A stretch of 64,000 nucleotides of DNA from positions 248,001 through 312,000 of the forward strand of contig NZ_JACHXN010000003.1 in NCBI RefSeq assembly GCF_014192095.1, written 5' to 3'. The first letter of the stretch is position 1. Every line of letters begins with the position of its first letter. The stretch comes from Phyllobacterium trifolii (lineage in GTDB: Bacteria; Pseudomonadota; Alphaproteobacteria; Rhizobiales; Rhizobiaceae). Both the position numbers and the translations under genes were made by a program. The notes under the pieces were generated by a model that searched no databases, had not been told where the DNA came from, and saw only the letters and a program-made list of their open reading frames with translations. This document shows positions 7,976-16,037 of the stretch, piece by piece.

Positions 7976-9316
7976 CTACGAAACCCGCCGTTTTACTGTA
8001 ATTGGCGTCACGTTCGAAGCCGTATGTTCTGCTTTATTTCCGGCTTTTCTGTGGGGTTTCTGTGGGGAGGATATCGCGTTGGCTGCTTCCTGCAAATGAT
8101 CTGGATGATGGTGCCCATAGGTGTTTACCAGCGTCTCGACGGTCATTCCAAGGAACCCGGCTGCTTCCCATACTTCCGCACCGGCCTGCATCATCCAGGT
8201 TGCAGCGGTGTGCCTGAGAATGTGGGGCATCACATCCTCGCCAAGCCCGGCAGCCTTACATGCCGCTCGGAAGCTCTTCTTGACGCTGGTCACCGGCTTA
8301 CCGTTCCACTCGACTACATAGCTTTGTGAAATCTTTGGCCCTTCTGGATCGTTTAGATCAGCTGGCATGTCGCGCCAGCGCTTCAGGTGAACAAGCAATC
8401 TTTGCGGAATCGGAATTGCCGGCTGCCGCTTCTTGGTCTGCTTCGTGCCTGGCGCGCGCCGGTAGAACACACCGCGATCGAGGTCGACATAGCCGGTCCC
8501 GATCGTTGGTCGGATCGCTGCGCCACATATCGCGGCGCTACGCGTGCCCGTATAGAGGCCAATGAGGATGAACCGCGCAAGGTGCCGACCGGTACGCCGC
8601 TTCGACTCCTGCCCCTTCCATGACTGCGTCATGCGCCATGCGGCACGAATGAGAGCTGCCGCTTCGGCACGGGTCAACCAGCGGTCGCGGGCACCGGGCT
8701 TCTCAGGCAGCCAAACCGTCGGTGCTACCGTCGCGTATCCCTCATCTTTGTAATAGTTGATTGCGGATCGGAGATCTTCAAGCTGGCGCCGTGTTGCCGC
8801 TGTGACGTCCTGATCTTCCCATTCGGGCTTTATCTTGCGCCGTGACTTAACACCGGCTTTCAGCTCGGCCTCGACAGATGCATTCCAGTCCTTCACAAAC
8901 TGGCGTTTCTCGGCGTTCCACTTCTCCCGCCGGAAATCGTTATAGGCTCGGCAGAGATGACCATTGATCTGGTCGAGTTTCTTGTCGCCGAAGAAGTCGA
9001 GAACCTTGTCGAGCCGAGCAGCGGTTTCATGCGGGTTGGAGTGTTTCGGCGCGACTTCTGTCAGATATACGGAAACGACATCCGCAATCAGGATCGCAGC
9101 GGAATCACGTCCCCGTTCTCTTGATGGCTGGTATTTTTCGGCGATGTAGGCCGCGAGGGCTTTCTCAGCGTTTCCGCGATCCGTCTCGCCGCCGCCAGTG
9201 CTGATGAACTTTGATCCATCCCGGATGAACCAGCCTGCGCGGTTGCGAAGCGAGCCATCGGCTTTTCTGCTCTCGTCGCGCCATTCGATGCGCGCTCCTT
9301 TCGACTTACGCGACAT
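7976..9316 (-). CDS. Tyrosine-recombinase integrase
   Basis: Site-specific recombinase of 446 residues that integrates and excises the phage at tRNA-Pro. The catalytic domain shows the first arginine in GLYTGTRSAA, the HxxR box in MPHILRHTAATW, and the nucleophilic tyrosine in TLVNTYGHHH (about residue 400). An N-terminal arm-binding/core-binding region precedes it. It lies immediately inside attL, reading toward it, last in the leftward operon. AAGGATGAGAG precedes the ATG at 9316. Its first 229 nt overlap the excisionase-like gene in another frame. Confidence 0.95.
   Translation of the reverse strand: MSRKSKGARIEWRDESRKADGSLRNRAGWFIRDGSKFISTGGGETDRGNAEKALAAYIAEKYQPSRERGRDSAAILIADVVSVYLTEVAPKHSNPHETAARLDKVLDFFGDKKLDQINGHLCRAYNDFRREKWNAEKRQFVKDWNASVEAELKAGVKSRRKIKPEWEDQDVTAATRRQLEDLRSAINYYKDEGYATVAPTVWLPEKPGARDRWLTRAEAAALIRAAWRMTQSWKGQESKRRTGRHLARFILIGLYTGTRSAAICGAAIRPTIGTGYVDLDRGVFYRRAPGTKQTKKRQPAIPIPQRLLVHLKRWRDMPADLNDPEGPKISQSYVVEWNGKPVTSVKKSFRAACKAAGLGEDVMPHILRHTAATWMMQAGAEVWEAAGFLGMTVETLVNTYGHHHPDHLQEAANAISSPQKPHRKAGNKAEHTASNVTPITVKRRVS
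8048..8067. promoter_or_regulatory. Candidate integrase arm-type sites near attL
   Basis: TCTGTGGGG occurs twice in the same orientation (8048-8056 and 8059-8067, 11-bp period) inside the 3' end of the integrase gene, about 80-100 bp from the core repeat. The same nonamer occurs as a pair near attR. Function as arm sites is inferred. Confidence 0.5.
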
Positions 9317-9516
9317 AGTTCTCTCATCCTTGCGATTGCCGCCAGGGTGACAAACTCTTTCCCGGCGATCATTTCCGTCTCAAGACGCCCTGCATCACGT
9401 TCCTTTCGCAATCCGGGCGGGCCGATCGAGCCGTCAGGGAATGCTATCCTTGCCGCTATATCAAGCCGCAGGGGCGTATCTTCAGTGTAGGTTCCTGGCG
9501 CAGGGGCGCTATTCAT
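9088..9516 (-). CDS. Excisionase-like protein
   Basis: A 142-residue protein of a kind regularly found just upstream of integrases in rhizobial prophages. The N-terminal half has a winged-helix-like pattern ([20 protein letters not shown], then [20 protein letters not shown], about residues 18-65), which would let it bind and bend attachment DNA as a recombination directionality factor. The C-terminal half is low-complexity and overlaps the first 229 nt of the integrase. Start ATG 9516 overlaps the upstream stop by 8 nt. The family assignment is from recalled relatives. Confidence 0.7.
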   Translation of the reverse strand: MNSAPAPGTYTEDTPLRLDIAARIAFPDGSIGPPGLRKERDAGRLETEMIAGKEFVTLAAIARMRELCRVSRKERASNGATRAEKPMARFATAQAGSSGMDQSSSALAAARRIAETLRKPSRPTSPKNTSHQENGDVIPLRS

Positions 9517-9856
9517 GCGTCTTATCCCCGCTATCCACCGGCTCCAAGGCAGCTTCAGGATAAAGCTGGACTGACCCAGGTTCACGCTCACTTTCAACGT
9601 TGTATCCTACTGGCGTCAGTTTGGTGCTGTAGAAGCCTACGACTACGCCTTGCCATGATGAGCCCTTGATCTTGCGCACGCGGTCACCGAGCTTGAACCG
9701 GCGCTCCGCTGCCTCCCCGCTTATCTGCTCGCCCTCTGGTTTGAGGGTGGAGAGGGCATTGGCAGCGTCATTCAATGCGTCAGAAGTGACGGTCCGCGGC
9801 ATGTCAGCTGCTAGATCGCGCAATCGTTCAATCAGTCCGGTATTGCTCCCGCTCAT
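9509..9856 (-). CDS. R67/DfrB-type dihydrofolate-reductase-like protein
   Basis: A 115-residue protein whose C-terminal half (about residues 54-106) aligns without gaps to plasmid R67 (type B) dihydrofolate reductase as I recall it. Conserved are GDRVRK (Lys62 = R67 Lys32), Trp68, LTP, VESE, and the active-site stretch SVQLYP (Ser95, Val96, Gln97, Leu98, Tyr99 = Ser65, VQIY). Only Ile68 is changed, to Leu. R67 is a tetrameric SH3-like barrel that reduces dihydrofolate and resists trimethoprim. The N-terminal 50 residues resemble phage Ea22/Ead-like leaders. It is coupled (ATGA) to the HNH gene. Enzymatic activity is not proven; a structural or DNA-binding SH3-like role is possible. Confidence 0.8.
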   Translation of the reverse strand: MSGSNTGLIERLRDLAADMPRTVTSDALNDAANALSTLKPEGEQISGEAAERRFKLGDRVRKIKGSSWQGVVVGFYSTKLTPVGYNVESEREPGSVQLYPEAALEPVDSGDKTHE

Positions 9857-10257
9857 GATGTGCGCTCCTGATAAAGCCTGCGAGGCGGCAAGGACTTCGA
9901 ACTAGGCGCGTGAACCTTGGCGCTCTTCGCGAAGCCCTGAGACCTAATATCGCCGTTCGGTCGCTTAACGCCGGTATGCTTTGCCCGGACCTTGGCGACC
10001 TTGGACTTTTCCTTCACGTCCAATGCCGTTTTCTTAAGATGGCAATGCGAATGCGCCGGCGCGAGATTGCCTTCAGTGTTCGATCCGCCGTTGATCAGGG
10101 CGATTACATGATCGGCTTCCCAAGTCTCGCCGATCTTGATCTTGGTCTTGCACAGATAGCAGGAACCCTTGTCCCGGTCATAGATGCGTTGGCGAACCCG
10201 CGGGGGCGCTTTGGTATTATCGGTCTTGCCGATCCACTCTGCGACCTTGCGGGCCAT
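9853..10257 (-). CDS. HNH endonuclease
   Basis: A 134-residue HNH nuclease. The metal-binding and catalytic elements are visible: CYLCK (zinc Cys pair), WEADHVIAL (catalytic histidine), [20 protein letters not shown] (second Cys and HxxK end). It lies in the early operon, not beside terminase, so a recombination or host-DNA role is more likely than packaging. The start overlaps the previous stop as TAATG and the end overlaps the next gene as ATGA. The C-terminal tail is basic and probably disordered. Confidence 0.88.
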   Translation of the reverse strand: MARKVAEWIGKTDNTKAPPRVRQRIYDRDKGSCYLCKTKIKIGETWEADHVIALINGGSNTEGNLAPAHSHCHLKKTALDVKEKSKVAKVRAKHTGVKRPNGDIRSQGFAKSAKVHAPSSKSLPPRRLYQERTS

Positions 10258-10736
10258 TACCGGTCACCCCGCGGGCCGGGCAATAGCGGCTGCATTGAAC
10301 CGGTTTCGTAGGCAGTTGCGATACGCGGGCGGACATGCTCTGAGACGGTCTGTCCGTCTGGCATCTGGACGTGGGCAAGAAACGCGTCTTCGAATGTTTC
10401 GATGCCAGCTTCAACACTTTCAAGCTTTGCCTTGATGCAGAGGAACAGTGCCCGCCACCGTGATCGGCAAGCCTGTTCCCATGCTTTTCCTTGGCTTTCA
10501 GGGCTTCGCCGCTGCACGCCGCGTACCCCGAAAGTCGCATGAGTGAACGCGCGGCTCTGCTTGTCCGGCAATGGCATTTTCAGGACAATACGCCGGCCGT
10601 CCTTTTCAAAAGCGATGACGGCCTGATCTGCGCTTTCAAAAGATGCAAAGCTGCTGGCACCATATTTCCGGATGATGGCTTTGATCTCGCCTTCGGTCTT
10701 TGCAACAGGAACTGTCGTGTCTTTGGCGTAGGCCAT
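10257..10736 (-). CDS. Conserved phage protein of unknown function
   Basis: A 159-residue protein of a family common in rhizobial prophages. It has a charged N-terminal half (GRRIVLKMPLP) and a helical segment with WRALFLCIKAKLESVEAGI near residues 97-115, ending with a proline-rich tail (MQPLLPGP). It sits between the Cys-rich and HNH genes with 1-nt overlaps, so it belongs to the early recombination/metabolism operon. I cannot assign a reaction. Confidence 0.8.
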   Translation of the reverse strand: MAYAKDTTVPVAKTEGEIKAIIRKYGASSFASFESADQAVIAFEKDGRRIVLKMPLPDKQSRAFTHATFGVRGVQRRSPESQGKAWEQACRSRWRALFLCIKAKLESVEAGIETFEDAFLAHVQMPDGQTVSEHVRPRIATAYETGSMQPLLPGPRGDR

Positions 10737-11014
10737 CAGTCGCCCCCTTCCATGCGGTCGAAGAACTCGCGATCCTCGTTTCGGATGTCGCGGAGATGGT
10801 CAGGATCGGATTCTGCCTTGATCGGGCTGCCTTTGCACCAATCACAAACCCGCTCGCATAGATCGCAGCCGCCCTCGGGATCGACGCAGCCAATCTCGTC
10901 TAAGCAGCAGTAGATGACACCTTCGCCAGCGCAGTTTGAGCAGTATTCATCGATCTCGCGATCATCGTCGGGGCTCGCGAGTTTCCACTCGTCGTATCCT
11001 GGCAAGCCCGTCAT
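10736..11014 (-). CDS. Small Cys-rich (zinc-ribbon-like) phage protein
   Basis: A 92-residue acidic protein with nine cysteines in a compact block: CSNC, YCC, GC, CDLC, VCDWC (about residues 25-61). The CxxC pairs suggest two zinc sites, reminiscent of DnaJ-type zinc fingers but in a different arrangement. It overlaps both neighbours (TGATG and ATGA). No function is assigned; it may bind nucleic acid or a host protein. Confidence 0.75.
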   Translation of the reverse strand: MTGLPGYDEWKLASPDDDREIDEYCSNCAGEGVIYCCLDEIGCVDPEGGCDLCERVCDWCKGSPIKAESDPDHLRDIRNEDREFFDRMEGGD

Positions 11015-11667
11015 GCTGCCACCTCGTCAATGTTCTGCTTGACGACGTCGAAGCTTATGGCAGTAATCCAAGGGTTTTCAGCCCACGCGTCGGCGCCATT
11101 GATGTGATCCCAAAGCGCGCCGTATGCGTCGATCGCAGACGTAGTTGATGCGGTATCCCAATCGGAATCAGGCAGCCCGTAGAAGCGTCCAATCTTTTGG
11201 ATGCCTTCTGCAAGCGCGTCTTTCTCGCTGATATCCTGCAAGCGTTCGACCCGCACGTCTTTGACTATCAGGGTGAGGCGGGAAAGACGGCGCGGCATGT
11301 GCATTGCCTGTCGGTACTTTCCGCTATCGATTTCACCATCAGCGATATAGTGGATGGAACTTGTTTGAAGGTCGCGGGGCGCGATCGCATCGAACATTGC
11401 ATGAGTTCGCCACGCCTCGCGAACGTACAGACGGTCTCCGATATTGATCCGGAGCTTTACCACTCCGCAAAACACTCCGTACTTTGATCGCCATTCATAC
11501 TGATAGAAGGCAGGCGCATCGAAGGGGCGGATCAATTGCTTGACGACATGCTTTCCAGAATCCTTTGGCGGCGAGCCCAACGGCAGTAACCGGCGTGTCT
11601 GGGTCTTACGACCGGCGAGCAAAGCCTGAACCATGCTCGCGGAAAAGAGGCTAGGACGGTCAGCCAT
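11011..11667 (-). CDS. ASCH-domain-like phage protein
   Basis: A 218-residue protein. The pattern MVQALLAGRKTQTRRL at the N-terminus, GDRLYVREAWR in the middle and VRVERLQDISEKDALAEGI near residue 150 fits phage ASCH-like proteins (PUA-related fold, thought to bind RNA). The C-terminus contains a W...W pattern (ALWDHINGADAWAENPW). It is coupled to RecT by an 8-nt overlap. The role in the phage is unknown. Confidence 0.75.
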   Translation of the reverse strand: MADRPSLFSASMVQALLAGRKTQTRRLLPLGSPPKDSGKHVVKQLIRPFDAPAFYQYEWRSKYGVFCGVVKLRINIGDRLYVREAWRTHAMFDAIAPRDLQTSSIHYIADGEIDSGKYRQAMHMPRRLSRLTLIVKDVRVERLQDISEKDALAEGIQKIGRFYGLPDSDWDTASTTSAIDAYGALWDHINGADAWAENPWITAISFDVVKQNIDEVAA

Positions 11668-12778
11668 TGGCCAACTCCTTTTCCTCTAAACGGGCTTTAC
11701 CCGCGATCATCTTGACGTAGTTCGCCTTATTGTCGGCATCACCGCATGCGGTCTTTGCCAGTCGAACGATGGCACCGGCCCGCGTTTCGGCATCTTCGGA
11801 TAGGCCACCGACCAGTTCGGCACTGATGACGGTTTCGAGCTGATCTATGTTGCTGCCGATCGCAGCCGAGACTCGCTTAGCAAAGCTCTGCAGCCATTCG
11901 GTCTCATCGAAATCATGATCAGTAGAGTCCGGCGACACCTCGGCGGAGGTTTCCGAAGTGTCGCCAGACTGATCCGCTTTCGCGGTGTTGGTGGAAGCAG
12001 CGTTATCGGTTATCGAAGCCGCGCTGCTTCCAGCATCTCCGCTCGGGGCAAGCTTCAATGCATCTGTGTTCTGGTTTGTGGCGTCACCGGCAAGGCTATC
12101 CGTCTCGCGGGTCACATTGGCCGCGTCGAACCCTTCTTGCTCTCCTTGGGGCTTATTGGCGGCCAGACGCTCCATAATTGAAGGGCGAGGGGTGACGTCC
12201 TTCGCATTGTCAGCGCCTTGAAAGCTTTCGACTTCGTCGCGATCGTAAACGCCGAGCAAGACCTCCGGGCAATGCCGCCGCGCCCAAGACCTCGCAGAGA
12301 AGTATCCAAGCTGCTGCTGCGGCTCCGATTTCCAAAGAGGAGAGTTCTTGACCGTGATGTTGCCGACGGCTGGCGAGGTGTAAACGCATTCCTCATCGTC
12401 AAGAATGCCGGTGACTGTGCAAGTCATCGTGGGGCCTCCGCCATCGAACTGGTACTTGAGCCTTCCCTTAATGCCAGACCGAGTATTGACGACAGCGGCG
12501 ATGAGCTGCGCCTCATAGGCAATCCGCCCGCCGACCTCATAGGACTTCGACGCGACGGCAAACGGGCTCATCTGCCATTCCAGCGCTTGCATCGCTACCG
12601 CCATACATGCGCCGGCATTGCCCCGAAGGTGCTTCGGAAGGGCTATGTCAGCCTTACACATAACTTCTGCGAAGCGAACAACCTCGCCCAGGTTCTGCGG
12701 CGCGATCGACGTACCATTGGCTCCGGTCGATACTGATACGCTATTGATGGATGTTTCGCGTGGGGCGATCTGGTTCAT
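11660..12778 (-). CDS. recT: RecT-family single-strand annealing protein
   Basis: A 372-residue annealase that pairs complementary single strands during phage recombination. The N-terminal two thirds carries the RecT pattern: ADIALPKHLRGNAGACMAVA, then WQMSPFAVASKSYEVGGRIA and a later QQLGYFSARSWARRHCPEVL. A Ser/Thr/Asp-rich linker (residues about 205-290) separates a C-terminal helical region. It follows the RecE-like nuclease and DnaQ genes, with which it probably forms the recombination module. The start is coupled to the DnaQ stop (TAATG). Confidence 0.87.
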   Translation of the reverse strand: MNQIAPRETSINSVSVSTGANGTSIAPQNLGEVVRFAEVMCKADIALPKHLRGNAGACMAVAMQALEWQMSPFAVASKSYEVGGRIAYEAQLIAAVVNTRSGIKGRLKYQFDGGGPTMTCTVTGILDDEECVYTSPAVGNITVKNSPLWKSEPQQQLGYFSARSWARRHCPEVLLGVYDRDEVESFQGADNAKDVTPRPSIMERLAANKPQGEQEGFDAANVTRETDSLAGDATNQNTDALKLAPSGDAGSSAASITDNAASTNTAKADQSGDTSETSAEVSPDSTDHDFDETEWLQSFAKRVSAAIGSNIDQLETVISAELVGGLSEDAETRAGAIVRLAKTACGDADNKANYVKMIAGKARLEEKELANG

Positions 12779-13467
12779 TATCGTGCTCCAAGGTAATGGC
12801 GCGCGGTATGCTTCTCGTCGGCGCCGAGATCAGATTTGTTGGCGACAAAGTTCAGGTAGTCCCAAGGCACGTCCTTCCAGAGGAGTCCGCGGTGCTTGCC
12901 GAACGTGACCTTGGTCAGCAGAACCGGCGCAGTGGAAAGGCGGACGAGCTCATCGGGATTCCTTGCCAAGACGAGCCGATGCAGAATGTGTGCGGTGACA
13001 TAGGTATCAGGCCCGGCGCGATGCGGAGGCATGGCGGCACTTGGATCGTCAAACCCTTTGTCGATATCCATCCAGTATCGAAGCGTCTGGTTTGAGAAGC
13101 CCGGAGCGTCTGGAAGAATATGCTTCGCGCACTGCATCGTGCATATCCAGCGTCGGCCGCCACCGCCAAAGAATGCTTGTTCAAATTTGGCATTGTGAGC
13201 GGCAAAGATGTCGTCTTTTTCCATGCCATCCATAAGCATCATGCATGCCGTACCAGGATCGATCGCGCCGACGACATCGGCATCCGAGATGTGATGCACG
13301 GCGCGCGTCTGTGGCGGGATTGGATGACCGGGATTGACCAGAAGCGACCGAGTTTCCGATACCTTCCAATCTGCGGTCAGATCGGTCCAGCCGACCTCGC
13401 AAATAGCCTTGATCTGATCGTCGGGAAGGCCGGTCGTTTCAAAGTCAACTACGCGAATCTTTTGCAT
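12778..13467 (-). CDS. DnaQ-like 3'-5' exonuclease
   Basis: A 229-residue DEDD exonuclease. Motif ExoI is VVDFETTG (residues 6-13), ExoII is AHNAKFE, and ExoIII is HRAGPDTYVT, giving the DEDDh metal-binding set. The C-terminal part (TFGKHRGLLWKDVPWDYLNF) resembles the tail of exodeoxyribonuclease X-like proteins. I start at ATG 13467, coupled to the upstream stop; a longer reading to 13590 lies inside the nuclease gene. It may trim ends in the RecE/RecT pathway. Confidence 0.88.
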   Translation of the reverse strand: MQKIRVVDFETTGLPDDQIKAICEVGWTDLTADWKVSETRSLLVNPGHPIPPQTRAVHHISDADVVGAIDPGTACMMLMDGMEKDDIFAAHNAKFEQAFFGGGGRRWICTMQCAKHILPDAPGFSNQTLRYWMDIDKGFDDPSAAMPPHRAGPDTYVTAHILHRLVLARNPDELVRLSTAPVLLTKVTFGKHRGLLWKDVPWDYLNFVANKSDLGADEKHTARHYLGAR

Positions 13468-14495
13468 TATGCTGCTTCCTGTTCGGCGATCTGCGCCTGT
13501 CGGTTGAGGAAATGGTCTACGCGGTCCTTGGACCAGACCTTCATCTGGATTGGTCGTTCGCCGCGGTTGAATGGTTCGCGGCCGGGCCAATAGCCTTCAT
13601 CAAGGCAATGCCGGATCGTATCGAGGCACCAACGGACGCAGGCTTCACCGCGATCGATTGTCATGGTCTCGATCTCGACATGTGCCGTGTCTGGCACATC
13701 ATCGTTGAGGACATAGAGCAGGGCGAAGGTTTCGAACGGGACACCGAGACCGCGGCAAACCATGCGATTGATCGCGGCTTGCAGGTAATAGGCGCAGTCG
13801 AATATCTGGCGCTCGAGGAAATCTTCATCCATGCTGGACGTGGACTTCAAATCGCAAAACACACCGTCAGCAGCCGGGATGACGTCAGGACGCGAACGAA
13901 GCCAGATGCCGGTCTTTGGGTCTTTCCAAAGCATTGAACGCTCTGCGCGGCCGTTGAGAATGCCTTGCTGCACTTCGGGATACTTCGAAGCGTCGTCGGC
14001 CATCCGCTTGATCGTTTCAAGCTGATCGGATGTGAGAACCGTCATGCCCTCCTTGGCACGATCTGCCAGCCAAGCCTTGCAGGTGTTGTTGTTGCCATTC
14101 CATGCTCTGCCATCGGGAGCTTCGTCGGGGCGGATGACGTAGTGATCTCGGAACGTGCCTTCGCTCAACAGAAGGAAGTGGACAGCCTTACCGAACTCAA
14201 GCGCGGGGCTGGACTTCGGTACGACATGATCCGGGTTGTGCTTCCACCGTCCAAAGAAAGCCTTCGGGCTTCCGCCGTGGGTAGGCAACAGATGCTTGAG
14301 CATGGACTTTGAAACCGACGGTCCATCCAACAAATTGGGATTGTTGTGATAGTCATCCATTTTGATCCCGGCATATGTGCCGTTCGCCGTGATCGGTTTT
14401 CCATCCCACACTTTTTCCTTTGCCAATCCGCCAACGATCTTGTCGGCAAGAGAGCCCAATGACTGCATGGCGTCGGTCTCGATGATCTTTTCCAT
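13467..14495 (-). CDS. RecE-like PD-(D/E)XK exonuclease
   Basis: A 342-residue nuclease of the RecE/exonuclease VIII type. After an N-terminal region with KPITANGTYAGIKMDDYH, the catalytic core shows RSRPDVIPAADGVFCDLKST (D...DxK) and the helical motif QIFDCAYYLQAA. It should resect double-stranded ends to leave 3' single strands for RecT. The start at ATG 14495 has CGGAGACAG upstream, and the end is coupled to DnaQ. An open reading to 14597 overlaps the upstream gene and is not needed. Confidence 0.87.
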   Translation of the reverse strand: MEKIIETDAMQSLGSLADKIVGGLAKEKVWDGKPITANGTYAGIKMDDYHNNPNLLDGPSVSKSMLKHLLPTHGGSPKAFFGRWKHNPDHVVPKSSPALEFGKAVHFLLLSEGTFRDHYVIRPDEAPDGRAWNGNNNTCKAWLADRAKEGMTVLTSDQLETIKRMADDASKYPEVQQGILNGRAERSMLWKDPKTGIWLRSRPDVIPAADGVFCDLKSTSSMDEDFLERQIFDCAYYLQAAINRMVCRGLGVPFETFALLYVLNDDVPDTAHVEIETMTIDRGEACVRWCLDTIRHCLDEGYWPGREPFNRGERPIQMKVWSKDRVDHFLNRQAQIAEQEAA

Positions 14496-14509
14496 CGTTC
14501 TGTCTCCGA

Positions 14510-15553
14510 TCAGTATTTCAGGGTGACGTTGGGAACCAAGCCGCTGACGATCGCTATGACGATCTGTTGCGCCTGGTCTGCGGTGATGTCCGAGCAATCG
14601 ACCAGCTCGCTCACGATGGCCCTATTGACCGTCTGGCGATGTGCCTTGTCGTCGTCTCGGCGTTTCTGTTCAGCCTCGGCCGCGGCTTGCTCATCGGCTG
14701 CCTTGCGGCGATCGTCCTCGACCTTCGCGGCAGCATCGGCGATTGCCTGTTTGGCGTCCGCGTCCGCTTTCGCTGCCTTACGTTCAGCATCCGCTACACG
14801 CTCGGCGGCCTCGTCCAAGGCCTTCTGACGGGCTTCATTCGCAATGCGCTCGTCTTCGACCTTGCGGGCTTCCGCCTGTTCGGCCTCTGCCTTTGCCGCA
14901 TTCTCTGCAGCCAGGCGTTCAGCATCGGCGGCTTCGCGTTCGGCATCCTTCGCGCGAAGCTTTTCCAGTTCGGCCGCATCGGCTTCCTGCTTTTCCGCGA
15001 TTTTAAGCATCCGGGTCAGCGTCTCGATCGCATCTTCACGAGCGAGAGAGGCTTGTGCGGCGAACTCTTCCCACGTCGCGCCGAGCTGCGTCTGTTCCGC
15101 TGTGGCCAGCAATTCGCGATACTCGGCAACCGTGCGGCCAAGACCAACTTTGGAAAGATCGATCAGAGATTGAAGTTTCTCTTTGTGAGCGTCGACCCGA
15201 TCTTCCTCGATCTTCTCCCAATCATCGACGGGCTTGCGAACCTCGTCACGCAAGGCGTCTAGTCGTTCCTCGATCGTGTTACAGGCGGCGTTGACCTTAG
15301 TCGTCTGGTTGCGCCAGCCTTCGGTCAGTGCCTTGCCTTGTTTGACCAGAGCCACTTTGGTTTGGGCAACCTTGTAGGCGAGGGATTTAACCGCATCCCG
15401 GCCAGTCTTGGTCGATGTGTCAGGGACATGCTTTGAAACGGCTTCCTTCACCGCGGAATAGAGCTTTTCGAACTCCTCATCGTTGGTGAAGGTCTCGGCA
15501 GTCATGACGGCCGGCAGTTTGATAATCAGGTCGGTTGCTGCTGCCTTGCTCAT
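14510..15553 (-). CDS. Coiled-coil phage protein of the recombination module
   Basis: A 347-residue protein. The N-terminal half is a globular/helical region (EEFEKLYSAVKEAVSKHVPD); residues about 195-310 are an Ala/Glu/Lys-rich coiled coil, which will superficially match TolA. A DUF1351-like assignment is plausible because such proteins accompany RecE/RecT in phages, but it is a guess from context. Start at 15553 overlaps the small membrane-protein stop (TGATG) and has GGGAG upstream. Confidence 0.75.
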   Translation of the reverse strand: MSKAAATDLIIKLPAVMTAETFTNDEEFEKLYSAVKEAVSKHVPDTSTKTGRDAVKSLAYKVAQTKVALVKQGKALTEGWRNQTTKVNAACNTIEERLDALRDEVRKPVDDWEKIEEDRVDAHKEKLQSLIDLSKVGLGRTVAEYRELLATAEQTQLGATWEEFAAQASLAREDAIETLTRMLKIAEKQEADAAELEKLRAKDAEREAADAERLAAENAAKAEAEQAEARKVEDERIANEARQKALDEAAERVADAERKAAKADADAKQAIADAAAKVEDDRRKAADEQAAAEAEQKRRDDDKAHRQTVNRAIVSELVDCSDITADQAQQIVIAIVSGLVPNVTLKY

Positions 15554-15705
15554 CACAACACGCTCCCCAGGCATCCGGCGACGAAGGCCAGCCCCATGAA
15601 AGCGATGGCAGCCATAAGCTTCCAGCTTTCGCGGCGGGCCCGGTTGTCGGTCAGCGGATCTACAATGAGGATGCGGTCAGGCTCTTGTTCAAAGGTGCGG
15701 TTCAT
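15553..15705 (-). CDS. Small membrane protein (50 aa)
   Basis: Reads MNRTFEQEPDRILIVDPLTD, a basic stretch, then one hydrophobic helix (LMAAIAFMGLAFVAGCLGSVL) to the end. GGGGAA precedes the ATG, and the stop overlaps the next start as TGATG, which supports translation. No function known. Confidence 0.65.
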   Translation of the reverse strand: MNRTFEQEPDRILIVDPLTDNRARRESWKLMAAIAFMGLAFVAGCLGSVL

Positions 15706-15708
15706 GGG

Positions 15709-15918
15709 TTATTCCCCGATATCGTGGTTGAAATCTTCCGCTTGCTCGGCGTGCCAGAGATCGATCATCCCCTTGGCCTCGACCAAGCTGGATGCGTCTC
15801 CGCAGCGGTCATCGCCATCGCCGCAATATTCGACGTGGACGTAGTGCCAGTCCCATCTCCGATCAGGGATCGGCGGCGGCTCGTAGTGGATGTCGAAGTC
15901 GCGATAGCGCTCGGTCAC
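15709..15918 (-). CDS. Small acidic phage protein (69 aa)
   Basis: Starts with GTG, overlapping the upstream stop (GTGA). The sequence is rich in Trp, Tyr, His and Asp (RRWDWHYVHVEYCGDGDDRC) and ends in an acidic helix with WHAEQAEDF. Similar short proteins occur in rhizobial prophage early operons. Function unknown. Confidence 0.7.
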   Translation of the reverse strand: MTERYRDFDIHYEPPPIPDRRWDWHYVHVEYCGDGDDRCGDASSLVEAKGMIDLWHAEQAEDFNHDIGE

Positions 15919-16037
15919 TGATCGAACCCCGCACGGGAAGCTGCAAAGCTGGTCTCAATGGTGTTCGCGAAACCAAGAACCGAGACGACACCGCCGATCA
16001 TGGCCACGACGGGCGCGAGGTAAAAAATCCAGTTCAT
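15915..16037 (-). CDS. Small membrane protein (40 aa)
   Basis: MNWIFYLAPVVAMIGGVVSV begins one membrane helix, followed by a short polar tail ending AGFDQ. Both ends overlap neighbours by ATGA/GTGA junctions, typical of the operon, which is the best evidence that it is real. Confidence 0.6.
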   Translation of the reverse strand: MNWIFYLAPVVAMIGGVVSVLGFANTIETSFAASRAGFDQ

